This document shows positions 47,917 to 58,300 of a stretch of 64,000 bases of DNA, one piece after another (within the stretch, counting starts at the first letter, position 1; every line of letters begins with the position of its first letter). Below the pieces are notes generated by a model. It saw nothing but the letters and a program-made list of their open reading frames with translations, searched no databases and was not told the DNA's origin. This DNA is from Nocardia sp. NBC_00565 (GTDB taxonomy: Bacteria; Actinomycetota; Actinomycetes; Mycobacteriales; Mycobacteriaceae): the NCBI RefSeq assembly GCF_036345915.1, contig NZ_CP107785.1, positions 1,240,001-1,304,000 on the forward strand, in the 5' to 3' direction. The translations under genes were made by a program, and so were the position numbers.

Positions 47917-47937
47917 GGCGCGTGTCGTCCACGCGCC
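47917..47937. terminator. Bidirectional terminator hairpin
   Basis: GGCGCGTG and CACGCGCC pair perfectly around TCGTC, exactly filling the 28-base gap between the convergent TRYCO1 and trypsin-NB-ARC genes. Confidence 0.7.
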
Positions 47938-50900
47938 TCATTGTTCGCACAGCGTCAGGATGTGTACGGCACCGGCCGCCTCACCACACGCGATGCCACC
48001 GTCCGGCAGCGCCGCGATAGTGGTTATGCGGCCATCGCCGCTGAAACAGGCCACCTCCGTAGCCGATTCCACGTCGTGCACGGTCAAACGGTCACCGGCT
48101 CCGATCGCGATGCGCCGGTCACCGTGCAGGGCGATGATCGTGCGTACCGGTTCACCCAGTTCGGCGATCACACCGAGTGGCTCACCGTCGGAGATCCGCC
48201 ACGACCGGACGGTGCCGTCGCTACCGCAGGTCAGTGCCTGCTCCCCAAGGACGAGAATGCCGGTCAGCAGTGAGTCGTGTGCCTGGTGCTCCCAAACGGG
48301 TTCGGGTGAGCCGAGACACCACGCCGACAGCACTCCCGAGACACAGCCGGACAGGACACGGTCCTCGGCGACGCCAAGGCTGATGATCGGGCCGCCGGTA
48401 CCGCGATAGGACTGAATCGGCTGCCCGGTCGTCACGTCCCAGACACCGACCTGACCGCGTGCGCCGCCGACGACGACGTGGTGGTCATCGAATCCGGCCA
48501 CCAGCAAGCGTGGGGGCTCCGACAGGTCGATCTCGATCACCGGTCCGGCGAGGTTGGGCATCGCGGCCGCTGCGGCCGCGAACCGCAGTCCGGTGGTCGT
48601 GGCCATGGCCAGATGGCCGGCGCGGGCTACGACCCCGCACAACTGTCCTCGGGAGACCTCCGTGCCGGTGTCGTGCCATGGCTCGGTCTCGTTGGTTTCG
48701 TTGTCCGGCAAGGGAATAGACGCAGCGTCACCCCCTCGGCCGAACACCCGCCAACCCAGACCAGGCACCTCGGCCACCGCTACGGCCGGCTGTGTCGTGA
48801 TCGAGTGCGCTGTCCGTCGGCCGGTGCGCAGATTCCACGTGGACATCGATCCGTCGTCCGCGGTCGCGACGATCGTTTGCGGGTCGACGACCGTGATCGA
48901 TGCGATCCAGGCCGCATGCATCGAATCGCTCTGCTGTGCTGCCGCTGTCACGTCCCAGACCCGCAGGGTCGACTCTTGCGCCGCCGACACGACGCGGGTG
49001 CCGTCGGAGCTGAACGCGGCCGCGGCAATCCATCCGGTGTGGCCGCGGTAGGCCCCGATCGGCGGTTCGACCGTGAAGCGGTCGCGCAATCGCAAGATAC
49101 CGTCGTCGGCACCGGACAACACGCGACGTCCGTCGGGTGACAATGCCACCATCTCGACCCATCCGGTATGCCTTCCGAGTTCTGCGGTGGTGAGCCCGGA
49201 TTCGATGTCCAGAAGCTCCACCGCGCCCGAGGCGCTGCCGAGGACTGCGGTCGACCCGTCCGGTGTCACCTCCAGTGACCACACCTGGCCTCGGGTGGGG
49301 TTGCGGTCGGCTCCGAGGAACGTCCCGTCGGTGTGATCCCAGCAATGCACGACGCCGTTGTCTCCGGCGAAAAGGACGTGGCGATCGGTCAGTGCCATGG
49401 CGCGTGACTGCACGCCGTATTGGCCGGCGTCGAAACACCACTTCAGCTCGAGACCGTGAACGTCCCAGACTCTCAGCGTGCCGTCTTCGGATTTCGACGC
49501 TATCGTGCGTCCGTCGTGCGCGGCGCGCACCGTGTACACACTTCCGAGATGCCCCTCGAGCACACTTATCTCGGTGGCTGTCGGCCAATCCCACACGCGC
49601 ACAGTGCCATCCACCGATGCTGATGCGAGCAGCGTGCTGTGCGGTACCAGCGCGATAGACCAGACCGCGCCGTTGTGGCCCTGCAGGACGCTGCTGACAC
49701 TGCCATCGGTCAGATCCCATACTCGGATCGTGCCGTCGGCGGATCCGGACAGGACCCAGCGCCCGTCAGGAGATACTGCGAGAGTCCAGATTCCCCCCTC
49801 GTGGCCACGTAGTTGGTACCGTTCCCGCCCGTCGTCGGTCAGATCCCAGACCCGGATGCTGCCATCCCAGCCGCCGGACACCGCGTAATGATTGTCCGGC
49901 GTGAGTACTACATCGCGAACCGAGCTGGTGTGCCCGACCAACGCGAACAGCAGTGGACCGCCCGGAGCCGTCAGGCTGGCAGATCGCGGTCGCAGCCATC
50001 GCTCGCCCTCCCAATTCCGTGCGGCCGCAACGAGATCCTCGATCTGCGGCACAACCGAATCGCCGAGACGGCCGATGAGCTGCGCTGGGAGCTGCGCCCG
50101 GCTGCGTGTCAGGGCGTGACTACTCAAGCGCAGCGCATCACCGACAGTGGTGACCGGATCGATCCTGCGCAGTAGCCGATAGGTGGCAAGCAGTTCCGTC
50201 GCATCCGCCGCCCACAGTACGGCCTGCAGCCAGTCCAACTGCGACAGCAGACCTTGCAACTGTGCGACCTCGCCTGCGGCGAAGAGGTGATAAGGAAGGG
50301 CCCGATGGAAATATCCGTCGTCTGGACCGTGTTGCCACCCGTTCGGCGCTTGGGCGCGATACGCCGCCACGAGCAGTCGATGCAACCCGGCTGTGTCGAC
50401 GACCTGCCGACGCAGATAGTCCATCTGCAGATCGTGCAGGCCGAATCTGCCATCGGTCTCGAGATGGATCAGCGACCTGTCCGCGAGGCGGTCGAGTAGC
50501 TCTGTCACATCCAGGTCGTCGAGTCCGGCGTGCGCCCATAGCGCTTGTACCGCACCGACAGTAGGCTCGCGATCCGCGAACACAGCCAATTCGATGTAGC
50601 GCTCGCGGTCGTCCGGATCGAGGGCGTCCACGCCGACGCTGATCGCGCGGAGCAGATCGGGATAGGGGTAGTTGCCGAACTGCTGGGCGATCTTGCCGAG
50701 ATCGGCTTCCCGCAATCGTCGCAGTACCCCGCGCCAGCGCTCCGGGCGGCCCGCGACCATGGCGCCGGCCATCGCCATGGCCAGCGCGAGATATCCGCAT
50801 TCTGCGGCGACCTCCACCGCTTCTCGAGGCAGCGCCTCCACTGCGGTGCGTGCCCATTTGGCCAGCAGAGTCAGCGACTGGCGAAGCGGCAACTCGCGCA

Positions 50901-52020
50901 CCTCGTAGGGCAGTGCCCCTACGCCCCGTGCGATGGCGGCGTCGCGGGTGGTGAACAGCAAGCGACCCGGTTCTTCGACGATATCGAGATCACCGAGATC
51001 CGTTGCGGACCAGACGTTGTCGACGACGAGGAGGTATCGACGTCCCGTCAGAATCTGGGTCAGCAGCGCTTTGCCCTGCTGGGCGTCGGCGAAGACCGTG
51101 CCGGTGTGGCCGAACGCGGCCGCGACCTGCGCCTGCCTGGTCGGGAGGACGGGGTTCGGACCGAGTTCGACCCAGACGACACCGTCCGGGAAAGCCGCTC
51201 GTACTCTGTCGTCGCGGCACACCGCCGCCGCGAGAACGGATTTCCCGACCCCGCCCATCCCGACAACCGCGACCCGTCCCCCATCGGGCCCGGCCACCAG
51301 CAACGCCGAGCTCACCGCTTCCACCTCGGCTCGAGTGACGAACTGGGATGGCAGTACCGGAACATTCGACAGCGCGCCGACCGCGCCGGCAGACCGGCCG
51401 ACCTCGACACCGACCTCGCGCAGCGTGCGGGCAAGGAGCGAGGTCGGGAGCATGAAACCGATCTTGCGGGCCGCGGCACGATCACGCGCCACCACCATGC
51501 CGACAACCCGATCGGCTACCTCGTCGAGTACGGCGCCACCGCTGAATCCGGTTTCGATGGCGGAACCAGGAACCTTGATGTCTTCGAGTTGGTACCAGCC
51601 GCCACCCACGCGGTCACGAATCACCCCACCGGCCCACAGACCCGCGTCGTGACCGTCGGGGAAGCCGTACACCCGAAACGGGTGGTCGCGAACGGTATCG
51701 GAGTCGAGTAGCCGGATCGGCTCGATCGGCGCCGGCGCGGCCAGCGCCAGTACTGCGATATCTCCGCCATCCGGATCTCCCACGGGTGACCAGCCCACGA
51801 CCGATGCCGACAATGGTGCGACATCGGGCGCCTGAGTGAATTCGACCGACACCTCTGCTGACGGTCGTTCCGCCGCCGCGGCGTCCGCTCCGGTAGCGTC
51901 GCTGACGACGTGCGCGCAGGTCAGCACAAAGCCTTGGGCGACAAGGAATCCCGCGCCGACCGTAACGCCGTCGACGGTGCGCACCGCGACCAGTGCGCGC
52001 CGCCAGTCACCCGCGAACAT
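47938..52020 (-). CDS. Trypsin-like protease-NB-ARC-WD40 protein (predicted STAND defence sensor)
   Basis: A 1360-aa protein. Residues 1-205 are a trypsin-like protease with triad H37 (TCAHVVS), D87 (GGDIAVL) and S160 (TGFSGGAV). A STAND NTPase follows: Walker A GMGGVGKS at 253-260, Walker B VVDNVW at 331-336, sensor FTTRD near 355-359, then a helical arm to about 690. From there to the end are about 14 WD40 repeats (for example SGSADGTIRVWDL), enough for two seven-bladed propellers. By analogy with STAND immune proteins, the propellers would sense, the NTPase oligomerise and the protease act. There is no signal peptide, so it acts in the cytoplasm. ATG 52020 has GAGGAG and lies inside the end of the upstream propeller gene. 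Confidence 0.93.
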   Translation of the reverse strand: MFAGDWRRALVAVRTVDGVTVGAGFLVAQGFVLTCAHVVSDATGADAAAAERPSAEVSVEFTQAPDVAPLSASVVGWSPVGDPDGGDIAVLALAAPAPIEPIRLLDSDTVRDHPFRVYGFPDGHDAGLWAGGVIRDRVGGGWYQLEDIKVPGSAIETGFSGGAVLDEVADRVVGMVVARDRAAARKIGFMLPTSLLARTLREVGVEVGRSAGAVGALSNVPVLPSQFVTRAEVEAVSSALLVAGPDGGRVAVVGMGGVGKSVLAAAVCRDDRVRAAFPDGVVWVELGPNPVLPTRQAQVAAAFGHTGTVFADAQQGKALLTQILTGRRYLLVVDNVWSATDLGDLDIVEEPGRLLFTTRDAAIARGVGALPYEVRELPLRQSLTLLAKWARTAVEALPREAVEVAAECGYLALAMAMAGAMVAGRPERWRGVLRRLREADLGKIAQQFGNYPYPDLLRAISVGVDALDPDDRERYIELAVFADREPTVGAVQALWAHAGLDDLDVTELLDRLADRSLIHLETDGRFGLHDLQMDYLRRQVVDTAGLHRLLVAAYRAQAPNGWQHGPDDGYFHRALPYHLFAAGEVAQLQGLLSQLDWLQAVLWAADATELLATYRLLRRIDPVTTVGDALRLSSHALTRSRAQLPAQLIGRLGDSVVPQIEDLVAAARNWEGERWLRPRSASLTAPGGPLLFALVGHTSSVRDVVLTPDNHYAVSGGWDGSIRVWDLTDDGRERYQLRGHEGGIWTLAVSPDGRWVLSGSADGTIRVWDLTDGSVSSVLQGHNGAVWSIALVPHSTLLASASVDGTVRVWDWPTATEISVLEGHLGSVYTVRAAHDGRTIASKSEDGTLRVWDVHGLELKWCFDAGQYGVQSRAMALTDRHVLFAGDNGVVHCWDHTDGTFLGADRNPTRGQVWSLEVTPDGSTAVLGSASGAVELLDIESGLTTAELGRHTGWVEMVALSPDGRRVLSGADDGILRLRDRFTVEPPIGAYRGHTGWIAAAAFSSDGTRVVSAAQESTLRVWDVTAAAQQSDSMHAAWIASITVVDPQTIVATADDGSMSTWNLRTGRRTAHSITTQPAVAVAEVPGLGWRVFGRGGDAASIPLPDNETNETEPWHDTGTEVSRGQLCGVVARAGHLAMATTTGLRFAAAAAAMPNLAGPVIEIDLSEPPRLLVAGFDDHHVVVGGARGQVGVWDVTTGQPIQSYRGTGGPIISLGVAEDRVLSGCVSGVLSAWCLGSPEPVWEHQAHDSLLTGILVLGEQALTCGSDGTVRSWRISDGEPLGVIAELGEPVRTIIALHGDRRIAIGAGDRLTVHDVESATEVACFSGDGRITTIAALPDGGIACGEAAGAVHILTLCEQ

Positions 52021-53134
52021 TCCAGTGCTCCTCGTTCAGCTCGCACCATCCGTGCCGCAGGTCATCGTCCACCGTGCGGACGAACAGGTTCAGCCGACCG
52101 GGGCGCGCCGAGCATACGGCAGGTCTGCCGATCGAGCCGATTCCATCGGCGATGACCCGTAAATCCGTCGATGACGCGCCCGCGTCCAGGATGCGCGTCG
52201 TGGCCCAGCCGACCGTTCCCTGCGATACTCCGAAGAACACGTCGATGCGACACGGACTCGCCGATACCGCCACCGGATCGGAAACCGTGGCCGCCCCGGC
52301 CAGCACCTTGTCGCCGCCCCCGGTCCGCCACAGCTGTTCGGCTGCGGGCTCGAACTGGACGAGTCGATCATCATGTCGCGCGAAGGCGACGAGTCGATTC
52401 GAAATAATTCCGACACCTCGGCACCACACCAGTGTCGGATCTCCGGTGCAGCTCAACGATTCTCCCGTCGACGCCACCACGGCGGGACCGACATCGAAAG
52501 TGGCGCGGCTCGGCAGCATGGGCGTCGAGGTCCACTCATGGGTACGTTCATCCGGAACGTGGTACTGACGGCGCAACACCCCGTCGTCCTTCCCGCGTGC
52601 GACGACCTCCACTCCGTACAGACTCGTAACCACCGCGGCTGGCTGCCCGACGACCCGCCCGGCCAGGCTTTCGGGCCCCATGAGACCGATCGGATGTTGA
52701 TACCAGTAGTGTTCGATCACCTCGCTGGCGCCAGTGGCGAACAGATCGAACCGGCCGCAACTCCAACTGATGGCGCTCGCGTCCGACACCGCGCCTTCGG
52801 ACCGCACGAGTCGCCATGTTCCCCAACGGCCGGTGTATTCACAGTGCCACAGCCGGGTCTCGGCGTCTCGAATGAACAGATCAAGACGGTCCGCACCCCA
52901 GCTGACCAGCGCGAGTCGACCCAACGGTGAGGCAGGCACCGCGAGATGTGAGGTGGCGACGATCGTGTCGTCCTCGAGGACATGATGTAGCACGTTGTGC
53001 TCATCATCGAGGACAACCACATCCACATACCGCGACCCTCGCGCAACGGCGACCGGATCGGCGACGATGCCGGACGCGAGCACAGAAAACGGCGGAACCT
53101 GTACCACCGGAGTGTCGTTCACATCCCCGATCAT
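52007..53134 (-). CDS. PLL-like beta-propeller protein (DUF346-type repeats)
   Basis: A 375-aa protein built of about seven repeats of a pattern like VSWGADRLDLFIRDAETRLW, with others at SWSCGRFDLFATG and SARPGRLNLFVRT. This is the repeat of PLL-like lectin propellers (DUF346). It has no signal peptide and no enzyme motif. The 3' end overlaps the start of the trypsin-NB-ARC-WD40 gene by 14 bases, so the two are co-translated and probably act together, perhaps as a binding or sensing partner. The exact repeat count and start (ATG 53134) are tentative. Confidence 0.82.
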   Translation of the reverse strand: MIGDVNDTPVVQVPPFSVLASGIVADPVAVARGSRYVDVVVLDDEHNVLHHVLEDDTIVATSHLAVPASPLGRLALVSWGADRLDLFIRDAETRLWHCEYTGRWGTWRLVRSEGAVSDASAISWSCGRFDLFATGASEVIEHYWYQHPIGLMGPESLAGRVVGQPAAVVTSLYGVEVVARGKDDGVLRRQYHVPDERTHEWTSTPMLPSRATFDVGPAVVASTGESLSCTGDPTLVWCRGVGIISNRLVAFARHDDRLVQFEPAAEQLWRTGGGDKVLAGAATVSDPVAVSASPCRIDVFFGVSQGTVGWATTRILDAGASSTDLRVIADGIGSIGRPAVCSARPGRLNLFVRTVDDDLRHGWCELNEEHWNVRG

Positions 53135-53236
53135 GCTACCGCCGAGCCGCCAACGCAGTGGTGTCGGTGAACTCAGCGGAATACCGTGGGACCGACACCG
53201 CTTCGATCAATTGTGGCGTCACTACGCCCACCTACT

Positions 53237-53261
53237 TCAGCAGCGAAAACTGCTGACTTTT
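53237..53261 (+). terminator. Hairpin with T-tract
   Basis: TCAGCAG and CTGCTGA pair around CGAAAA and are followed by CTTTT. In terminator orientation it reads plus strand, although no plus-strand gene precedes it. It could stop antisense transcription or be an operator for the propeller gene promoter. Confidence 0.45.
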
Positions 53262-53284
53262 AGGGGAATAGCGCGGGGCTCGGG

Positions 53285-53316
53285 GCGGGCACCCAAAGAA
53301 TGATCTGGGTGCCCGC
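53285..53316. terminator. Terminator hairpin after the IclR gene
   Basis: GCGGGCACCCA and TGGGTGCCCGC pair perfectly around a 10-base loop, and the stem can extend with one bulge. It lies just downstream of the IclR stop at 53328 (minus strand). Confidence 0.7.
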
Positions 53317-53327
53317 CCGAGCGCACT

Positions 53328-54080
53328 TCAGAGCGATATCGCCCCGTGTGACCTGAGCAGTCTGGTGAGGTTGGTGCTCACCAAGCCCGCTGCCCGCAAT
53401 ATCGCTTCGGTGATCGCAGGGACTCGTTGGAGTTCGGTCACCGTCGCCGCCAGCGCCGCGACGATCTCTCCTGCGGGTCCGCGCACGGGTGCGGCGACGC
53501 AGGCGAGTCCGTAGCGGCTCAGGTCGGTGTCGTAGGCGAGGTTCCTTTCTCTTGTCACGGCGAGTCGGCGACTCCACTCGCGCGATGAAAAGCCCTCCGG
53601 CGGTATGTGATTCGCGCGGCCGGTGGCTAAGACCTGCTCGGCTGCAGTGCCCGGCGGCAGCAGGACCCCCGCGCGCAGTGGAAAGATCTCATCGATCTCG
53701 CGTCCGATGCCGCCGATGAGCATGGTGTGGCCCCGGTCGGTCACCGCGAGGCTGAAGCCGCCACGCTCGGTCGCCGAGGTCAGCTGTGCGAGCGGTTGCG
53801 CTGAGGCTGCGCGCAGTAGTCGTGCGGGTTGCCAGGTTTGTCCGAGCCGGAACACTCGGGGTCCGATCTGGTAGCGGCCGTTGCGCCGTTGCACGGCGCC
53901 TTCTTCGACCAGCTGGTTGAGTAGTCGGTAGGCGGTCGCTTTGGGTAGTCCTGCGGCTGTTGCCAATTGGGTCAAGCCCTTCTCGTCGCCGTGTGTGAGC
54001 GCCTCCAATAGGGCGAATGCCCCCTCGAGCACGCCGCGTCCCCCGACGGCCTCTGCCCTGTCGATCGTCGCTTCGTTCAC
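53328..54080 (-). CDS. IclR family transcription regulator
   Basis: A 250-aa IclR protein. GTG 54080 follows GGAGG by eight bases. The winged HTH includes GLTQLATAAGLPKATAYRLL and VQRRNGRYQIGPRVFRLG; the GAF-like effector domain has the family ending SRYGLACVAAPVRGPAGE. It is divergent from the muramidase gene at 54378 and stands between the trypsin-NB-ARC module and the toxin locus, so it may regulate the latter. That link is only positional. Confidence 0.92.
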   Translation of the reverse strand: MNEATIDRAEAVGGRGVLEGAFALLEALTHGDEKGLTQLATAAGLPKATAYRLLNQLVEEGAVQRRNGRYQIGPRVFRLGQTWQPARLLRAASAQPLAQLTSATERGGFSLAVTDRGHTMLIGGIGREIDEIFPLRAGVLLPPGTAAEQVLATGRANHIPPEGFSSREWSRRLAVTRERNLAYDTDLSRYGLACVAAPVRGPAGEIVAALAATVTELQRVPAITEAILRAAGLVSTNLTRLLRSHGAISL

Positions 54081-54377
54081 TGTCTGTCCTCCCGTGCAGA
54101 TAACGCAACGAACCGAGCACCACGCGTCTTATCGGTCGTGGTCCAGTAAATGGAACACCCGGTTCGCTCATCCGACCGCTCACTACCGCAGGTGACCGAT
54201 CGGCTCCAGCATTGGTTCATCGGGCCGAATGGGCGCCGGGGGTTCGTCTTACAGCGACAAGTCTCGGGCTGCCACCTTTCACCGGCGTCTCATCGACGTC
54301 TCAGGGCGCCGACGTGGGAGGCCGGTGGCTCGACAGCTCGGGGGAAGTTTCGGACATTCGAAATCGAGGGAGAGCAG
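54081..54377. other. Divergent promoter gap of the IclR and muramidase genes
   Basis: About 300 bases with no gene. I see no convincing palindrome or promoter pair. A frame is open along the plus strand here but has no ribosome site at its starts and is not taken as coding. Confidence 0.5.
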
Positions 54378-55199
54378 ATGGTCGACAGCCTTTTTGCTGA
54401 CGTGTCATATTTTCAGGCGCCGGTGGACGATTCCTATCCGCACGCGATCTTGAGTTTCCGGTCGAACGACGGTACGTTCCGTGACCCGAACTTCGCCGTC
54501 AACTACGAATGGGCTTGCCGGGCAGTGGATTCGGGTCGTTTGGCGTGTTTCATCGTCTACTTCTACTGGCGGCCGAACTGGCTCGATACCGTGCGCACTC
54601 ATCGGGAGATGGTCGAGCAGGCGGGTGGTCCGCATCTGCGGATGATCACGATGATCGACGTCGAATCCGGCGGCAATCCCCACGGAGATCAGTCCGACGG
54701 AATCAACTGCTCCTACTGGAATATCGCGGACTGGCTGGGGGATCAGCGGCGGGTGATCGGTTACGCCAACCACGGCGATTTCCATGGCATGTGGTCCGAG
54801 CGGCCCGATGGGTTGCGGGTGATCGGTGCGGGTTACGGCAGGAACCCGAATCTGCCCGGTCAGATCGCGCATCAGTACACCGACGGTCAGGGCTTCGGCG
54901 GCGGCTTGCCCGAGGGTTGCCCACCGTTCGGTGCTTGCGACATGAACGCCGCCAACGGCATGTCGCCGCAGGATTTCGCCGCGGCGTGCGGCGTGGGAAT
55001 AGAGGAGGAATTCATGTCCGTATTGAACGAAGCCGAACAGCGCGAACTGCTGGAGAAGACCCGCGACATCTGGATCCAGTTGCGCGGGCCCGAAGGCGAG
55101 GGCTGGGCCCAGCTCGGCAAGAACGCCCGCGGCGAGAACCTGACCCCGGTCGACGCGCTCGCAGCGGTCGAGGAAGCTCTGCAACATCCACGGAAGTAA
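54378..55199 (+). CDS. GH25-like muramidase (endolysin-type)
   Basis: A 273-aa protein. ATG 54378 follows GGGAGAGCAG. The first about 205 residues form a GH25-like TIM barrel, with D8 (FADVSYFQ) and D94/E96 (MIDVESGG) as active-site candidates and AHQYTDGQG near the end. The C-terminal about 65 residues are a charged helical tail (LNEAEQRELLEKTRDIWIQL). There is no signal peptide, as in phage endolysins and in lysis genes of Tc-toxin loci. It lies 112 bases before the TcBC toxin gene. It may release the toxin by cell lysis (inference). Confidence 0.85.
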   Translation: MVDSLFADVSYFQAPVDDSYPHAILSFRSNDGTFRDPNFAVNYEWACRAVDSGRLACFIVYFYWRPNWLDTVRTHREMVEQAGGPHLRMITMIDVESGGNPHGDQSDGINCSYWNIADWLGDQRRVIGYANHGDFHGMWSERPDGLRVIGAGYGRNPNLPGQIAHQYTDGQGFGGGLPEGCPPFGACDMNAANGMSPQDFAAACGVGIEEEFMSVLNEAEQRELLEKTRDIWIQLRGPEGEGWAQLGKNARGENLTPVDALAAVEEALQHPRK

Positions 55200-55311
55200 C
55201 AGTGCGCCCGTTGCGGTGCCCGGGGCGCTGACCGCTGGCACCGCAACGCGCGGGAACTGTTGTGCAACACGTGTATTCGAACCATTCGGCTGATGACAGG
55301 GGAGTAGCGAT

Positions 55312-58300
55312 ATGGTTGACCAATCTCGGCCGAGCGAGTCGATTTCGGGTCGATCCGACATCGGGAGCGAACAGGCGGATCCCGGGACAACCAGGTTGCA
55401 GCCGCCGATCATCAGCCTCCCGAAGGGTGGCGGTGCGATCAAAGGGATCGGTGAGAAGTTCGCCGCTAACCCGGTGACAGGAACCGGATCATTGACCGTC
55501 CCCATCAGCGTCAGCCCGGGCCGTGGGGGTTTCGGCCCGCAGTTGACGCTCGCCTACGATTCTGGGTCGGGCAACGGACCGTTCGGAATGGGTTGGAGTC
55601 TCGGACTTCCCGCGATCACCCGCAAGACCGATAAGGGTTTGCCGCAATACGACGACGCCGCGGAGTCCGACGTCTTTATCCTCTCCGGCGCCGAGGATCT
55701 GGTGCCGGTGCTTGTCGCGCAGAACGGCGGTTGGGTTCCGGAAGAACTGCCGACGCGCACGGTGGGTGGCGTTCGCTACCGCGTCCAGCGCTATCGCCCT
55801 CGCGTCGAGGGGTTGTTCGCGCGCATCGAACGCTGGACGAACCGCACCAACTCGGCAGATGTCTTCTGGCGTTCGATTTCTCGTGAGAATGTCACGACGT
55901 GGTACGGCAGGACAGCGGCGTCCCGCATCGCCGACCCCGCCGATCCGAGTCGAATCTTCAGCTGGTTGATCTGCGCGAGCCACGACGACAAGGGCAACGT
56001 CATCGGCTACGACTACAAGTCCGAGAACGACGAGCAGGTATACAGCGGAAAACCCAACGAACGGAATCGAATTCGTACAGCCAACCGTTACCCCAAGCGA
56101 ATTCGCTATGGCAATCACACGCCGTACTTCCCGACTTTCGATCCCGTAGCCGCCTGGCCCGCGTTGCCCGCCGAGGACCAGTGGTACTTCGAGCTCGTCT
56201 TCGACTACGGCGAGCACGATCGAACTATCCCACTGCCACAGGACGCGCCGGGCTGGGGGGATCGACCAGATCCGTTCTCCTCCTACCGATCCGGCTTCGA
56301 GGTGCGCACCTACCGTCTGTGCCGTCGGGCCCTGATGTTCCACCACTTTCCCGACGAGCTGGGCGTTGGCGTCGGCTGTCTGGTCCGCTCGACCGACTTC
56401 ACCTATGCCCACGACGCCGACGCCACCAACGCGCGCAATCCGATCTACTCGCTGCTGACCATGGTCACTCAACAGGGATACCGGCGTCATGACCGCGGCT
56501 ACCGCTCCCGGTCGCTGCCGCCGGTCGAATTCGCATACAGCGAAGCCGAGATCCAGAGCGAGTTGCACGAAATCGATCGCGAGAGCCTGGAGGGGTTGCC
56601 TGCTGGCTCAGGCGATGGATACCAGTGGGTCGATCTTGACGGCGAGGGGCTGCCAGGCATCCTGACCGAGCAGGGCGGCGGGTGGTTCTACAAGCGAAAC
56701 CTCAGCCCCGTAAATCCGATTGGGCACAACGGTGATGCGCAACTCTGCGCCCGATTCGCGCCGCCCGAGCTGGTCACCCCGAAGCCCGCAGCGGCATTGG
56801 CCGGCCTCGAGTTCGTCGATCTGGCCGGAGATGGGCGCCCGGACATCGTCCGGTTCGACGGACCCGATCCAGGTTTCTACGAACGCGCCGAGAACGCCGA
56901 CTGGACGCCATTCGCACTCTTCGGCCAGTTGCCCAACCGCAATTGGAATGATCCGAATCTGCGGTTCGTCGACCTGGACGGCGACGGCCTGGCCGATGTG
57001 CTGATCACCGAGGACGACGCACTGGTCTGGCATCCCGCACTCGGTGAGGACGGTTTCGGCGCTGAGCGGCGCGTCCCAACGGCGCGAGACGAAACTCGCG
57101 GCCCGGCACTGATCTTCGCCGATCCCGAGCAGACGATCCACCTCGCCGATATGAGCGGTGACGGACTGACCGACCTGGTCCGCATCCGCAATGGCGAAGT
57201 CTGCTACTGGCCGAACCTCGGCTACGGTCGCTTCGGCCCCAAAGTGACAATGGATCGCGCGCCGTGGTTCGACCGGCCCGACCAGTTCGACAGCAAGCGC
57301 GTGCTGGTCGCCGACATCGATGGCTCCGGCACGACCGATATCCTCTACCTGCATGCCGACGGCATCCGCGTCTACCTCAACCAGTCGGGCAACGGTTGGG
57401 GGAATCCGGTGGCAATCAACGTTATTCCGCCGGTCGGTGCGCCGGTCGGTGTGCAGGCACTCGATCTCCTCGGGAACGGCACCGCGTGCCTGGCATGGTC
57501 CTCGCCGCTGCCGGGTGACGCGGGCCGACCGCTGCGCTATGTCGACCTGATGGGCGGCCAGAAGCCGCACCTGCTCGTGACGATGAAGAACAACCTCGGC
57601 AGTGAGACCGAAATCCGCTATGCACCCTCGACCAAGTTCTACCTACAGGACAAGCTGGCGGGTACCCCGTGGGCGACCAAGCTGCCCTTCCCGGTATTTG
57701 TCGTCGAACAGGTGACGATGCGCGATCGCTGGCGCAAGACCAGCTTCTCCAGCACCTACAGCTACCACCACGGTTACTTCGACGGCCCGGAGCGCGAGTT
57801 CCGCGGCTTCGGACGGGTCGAACAAGTCGATATCGACGATTTCGGCACGTTCGCGAGGGCAAACACCAACAGTCCGTATATAACTCAGGACCACCGGCTC
57901 TATCAGCCACCGGTGAAAACAGTCACCTGGTTCCATACGGGCGCGCAGATCGACGGCACTCGGAACCTCCATCAATTCGACCGCGAGTACTTTCCACACT
58001 GGTTCGAGGACAACCAGCCGGGTACGCCGGTGCTCGGGACATTCCACGAGCGGGTAATGCCCGATCTCGATCTCGATGCGCTCGACCTCACCGCTGAAGA
58101 GCGGCGCGAGGCGCTGCGTGCCTGCCGAGGCTCGCAGCTACGCCAGGAGGTCTATGAACTGGATGTCGACGCTCTGACGGAGGGAATGCAGCAGCCGGTA
58201 AAACTCTTCTCGGCGACAGCGCACGTCTGCCATATTCGGCTGATGCAACCGCGGTCGGGCAACCGGTACGCGGTCTTTCACGCCACGGAGAGCGAGGCGA

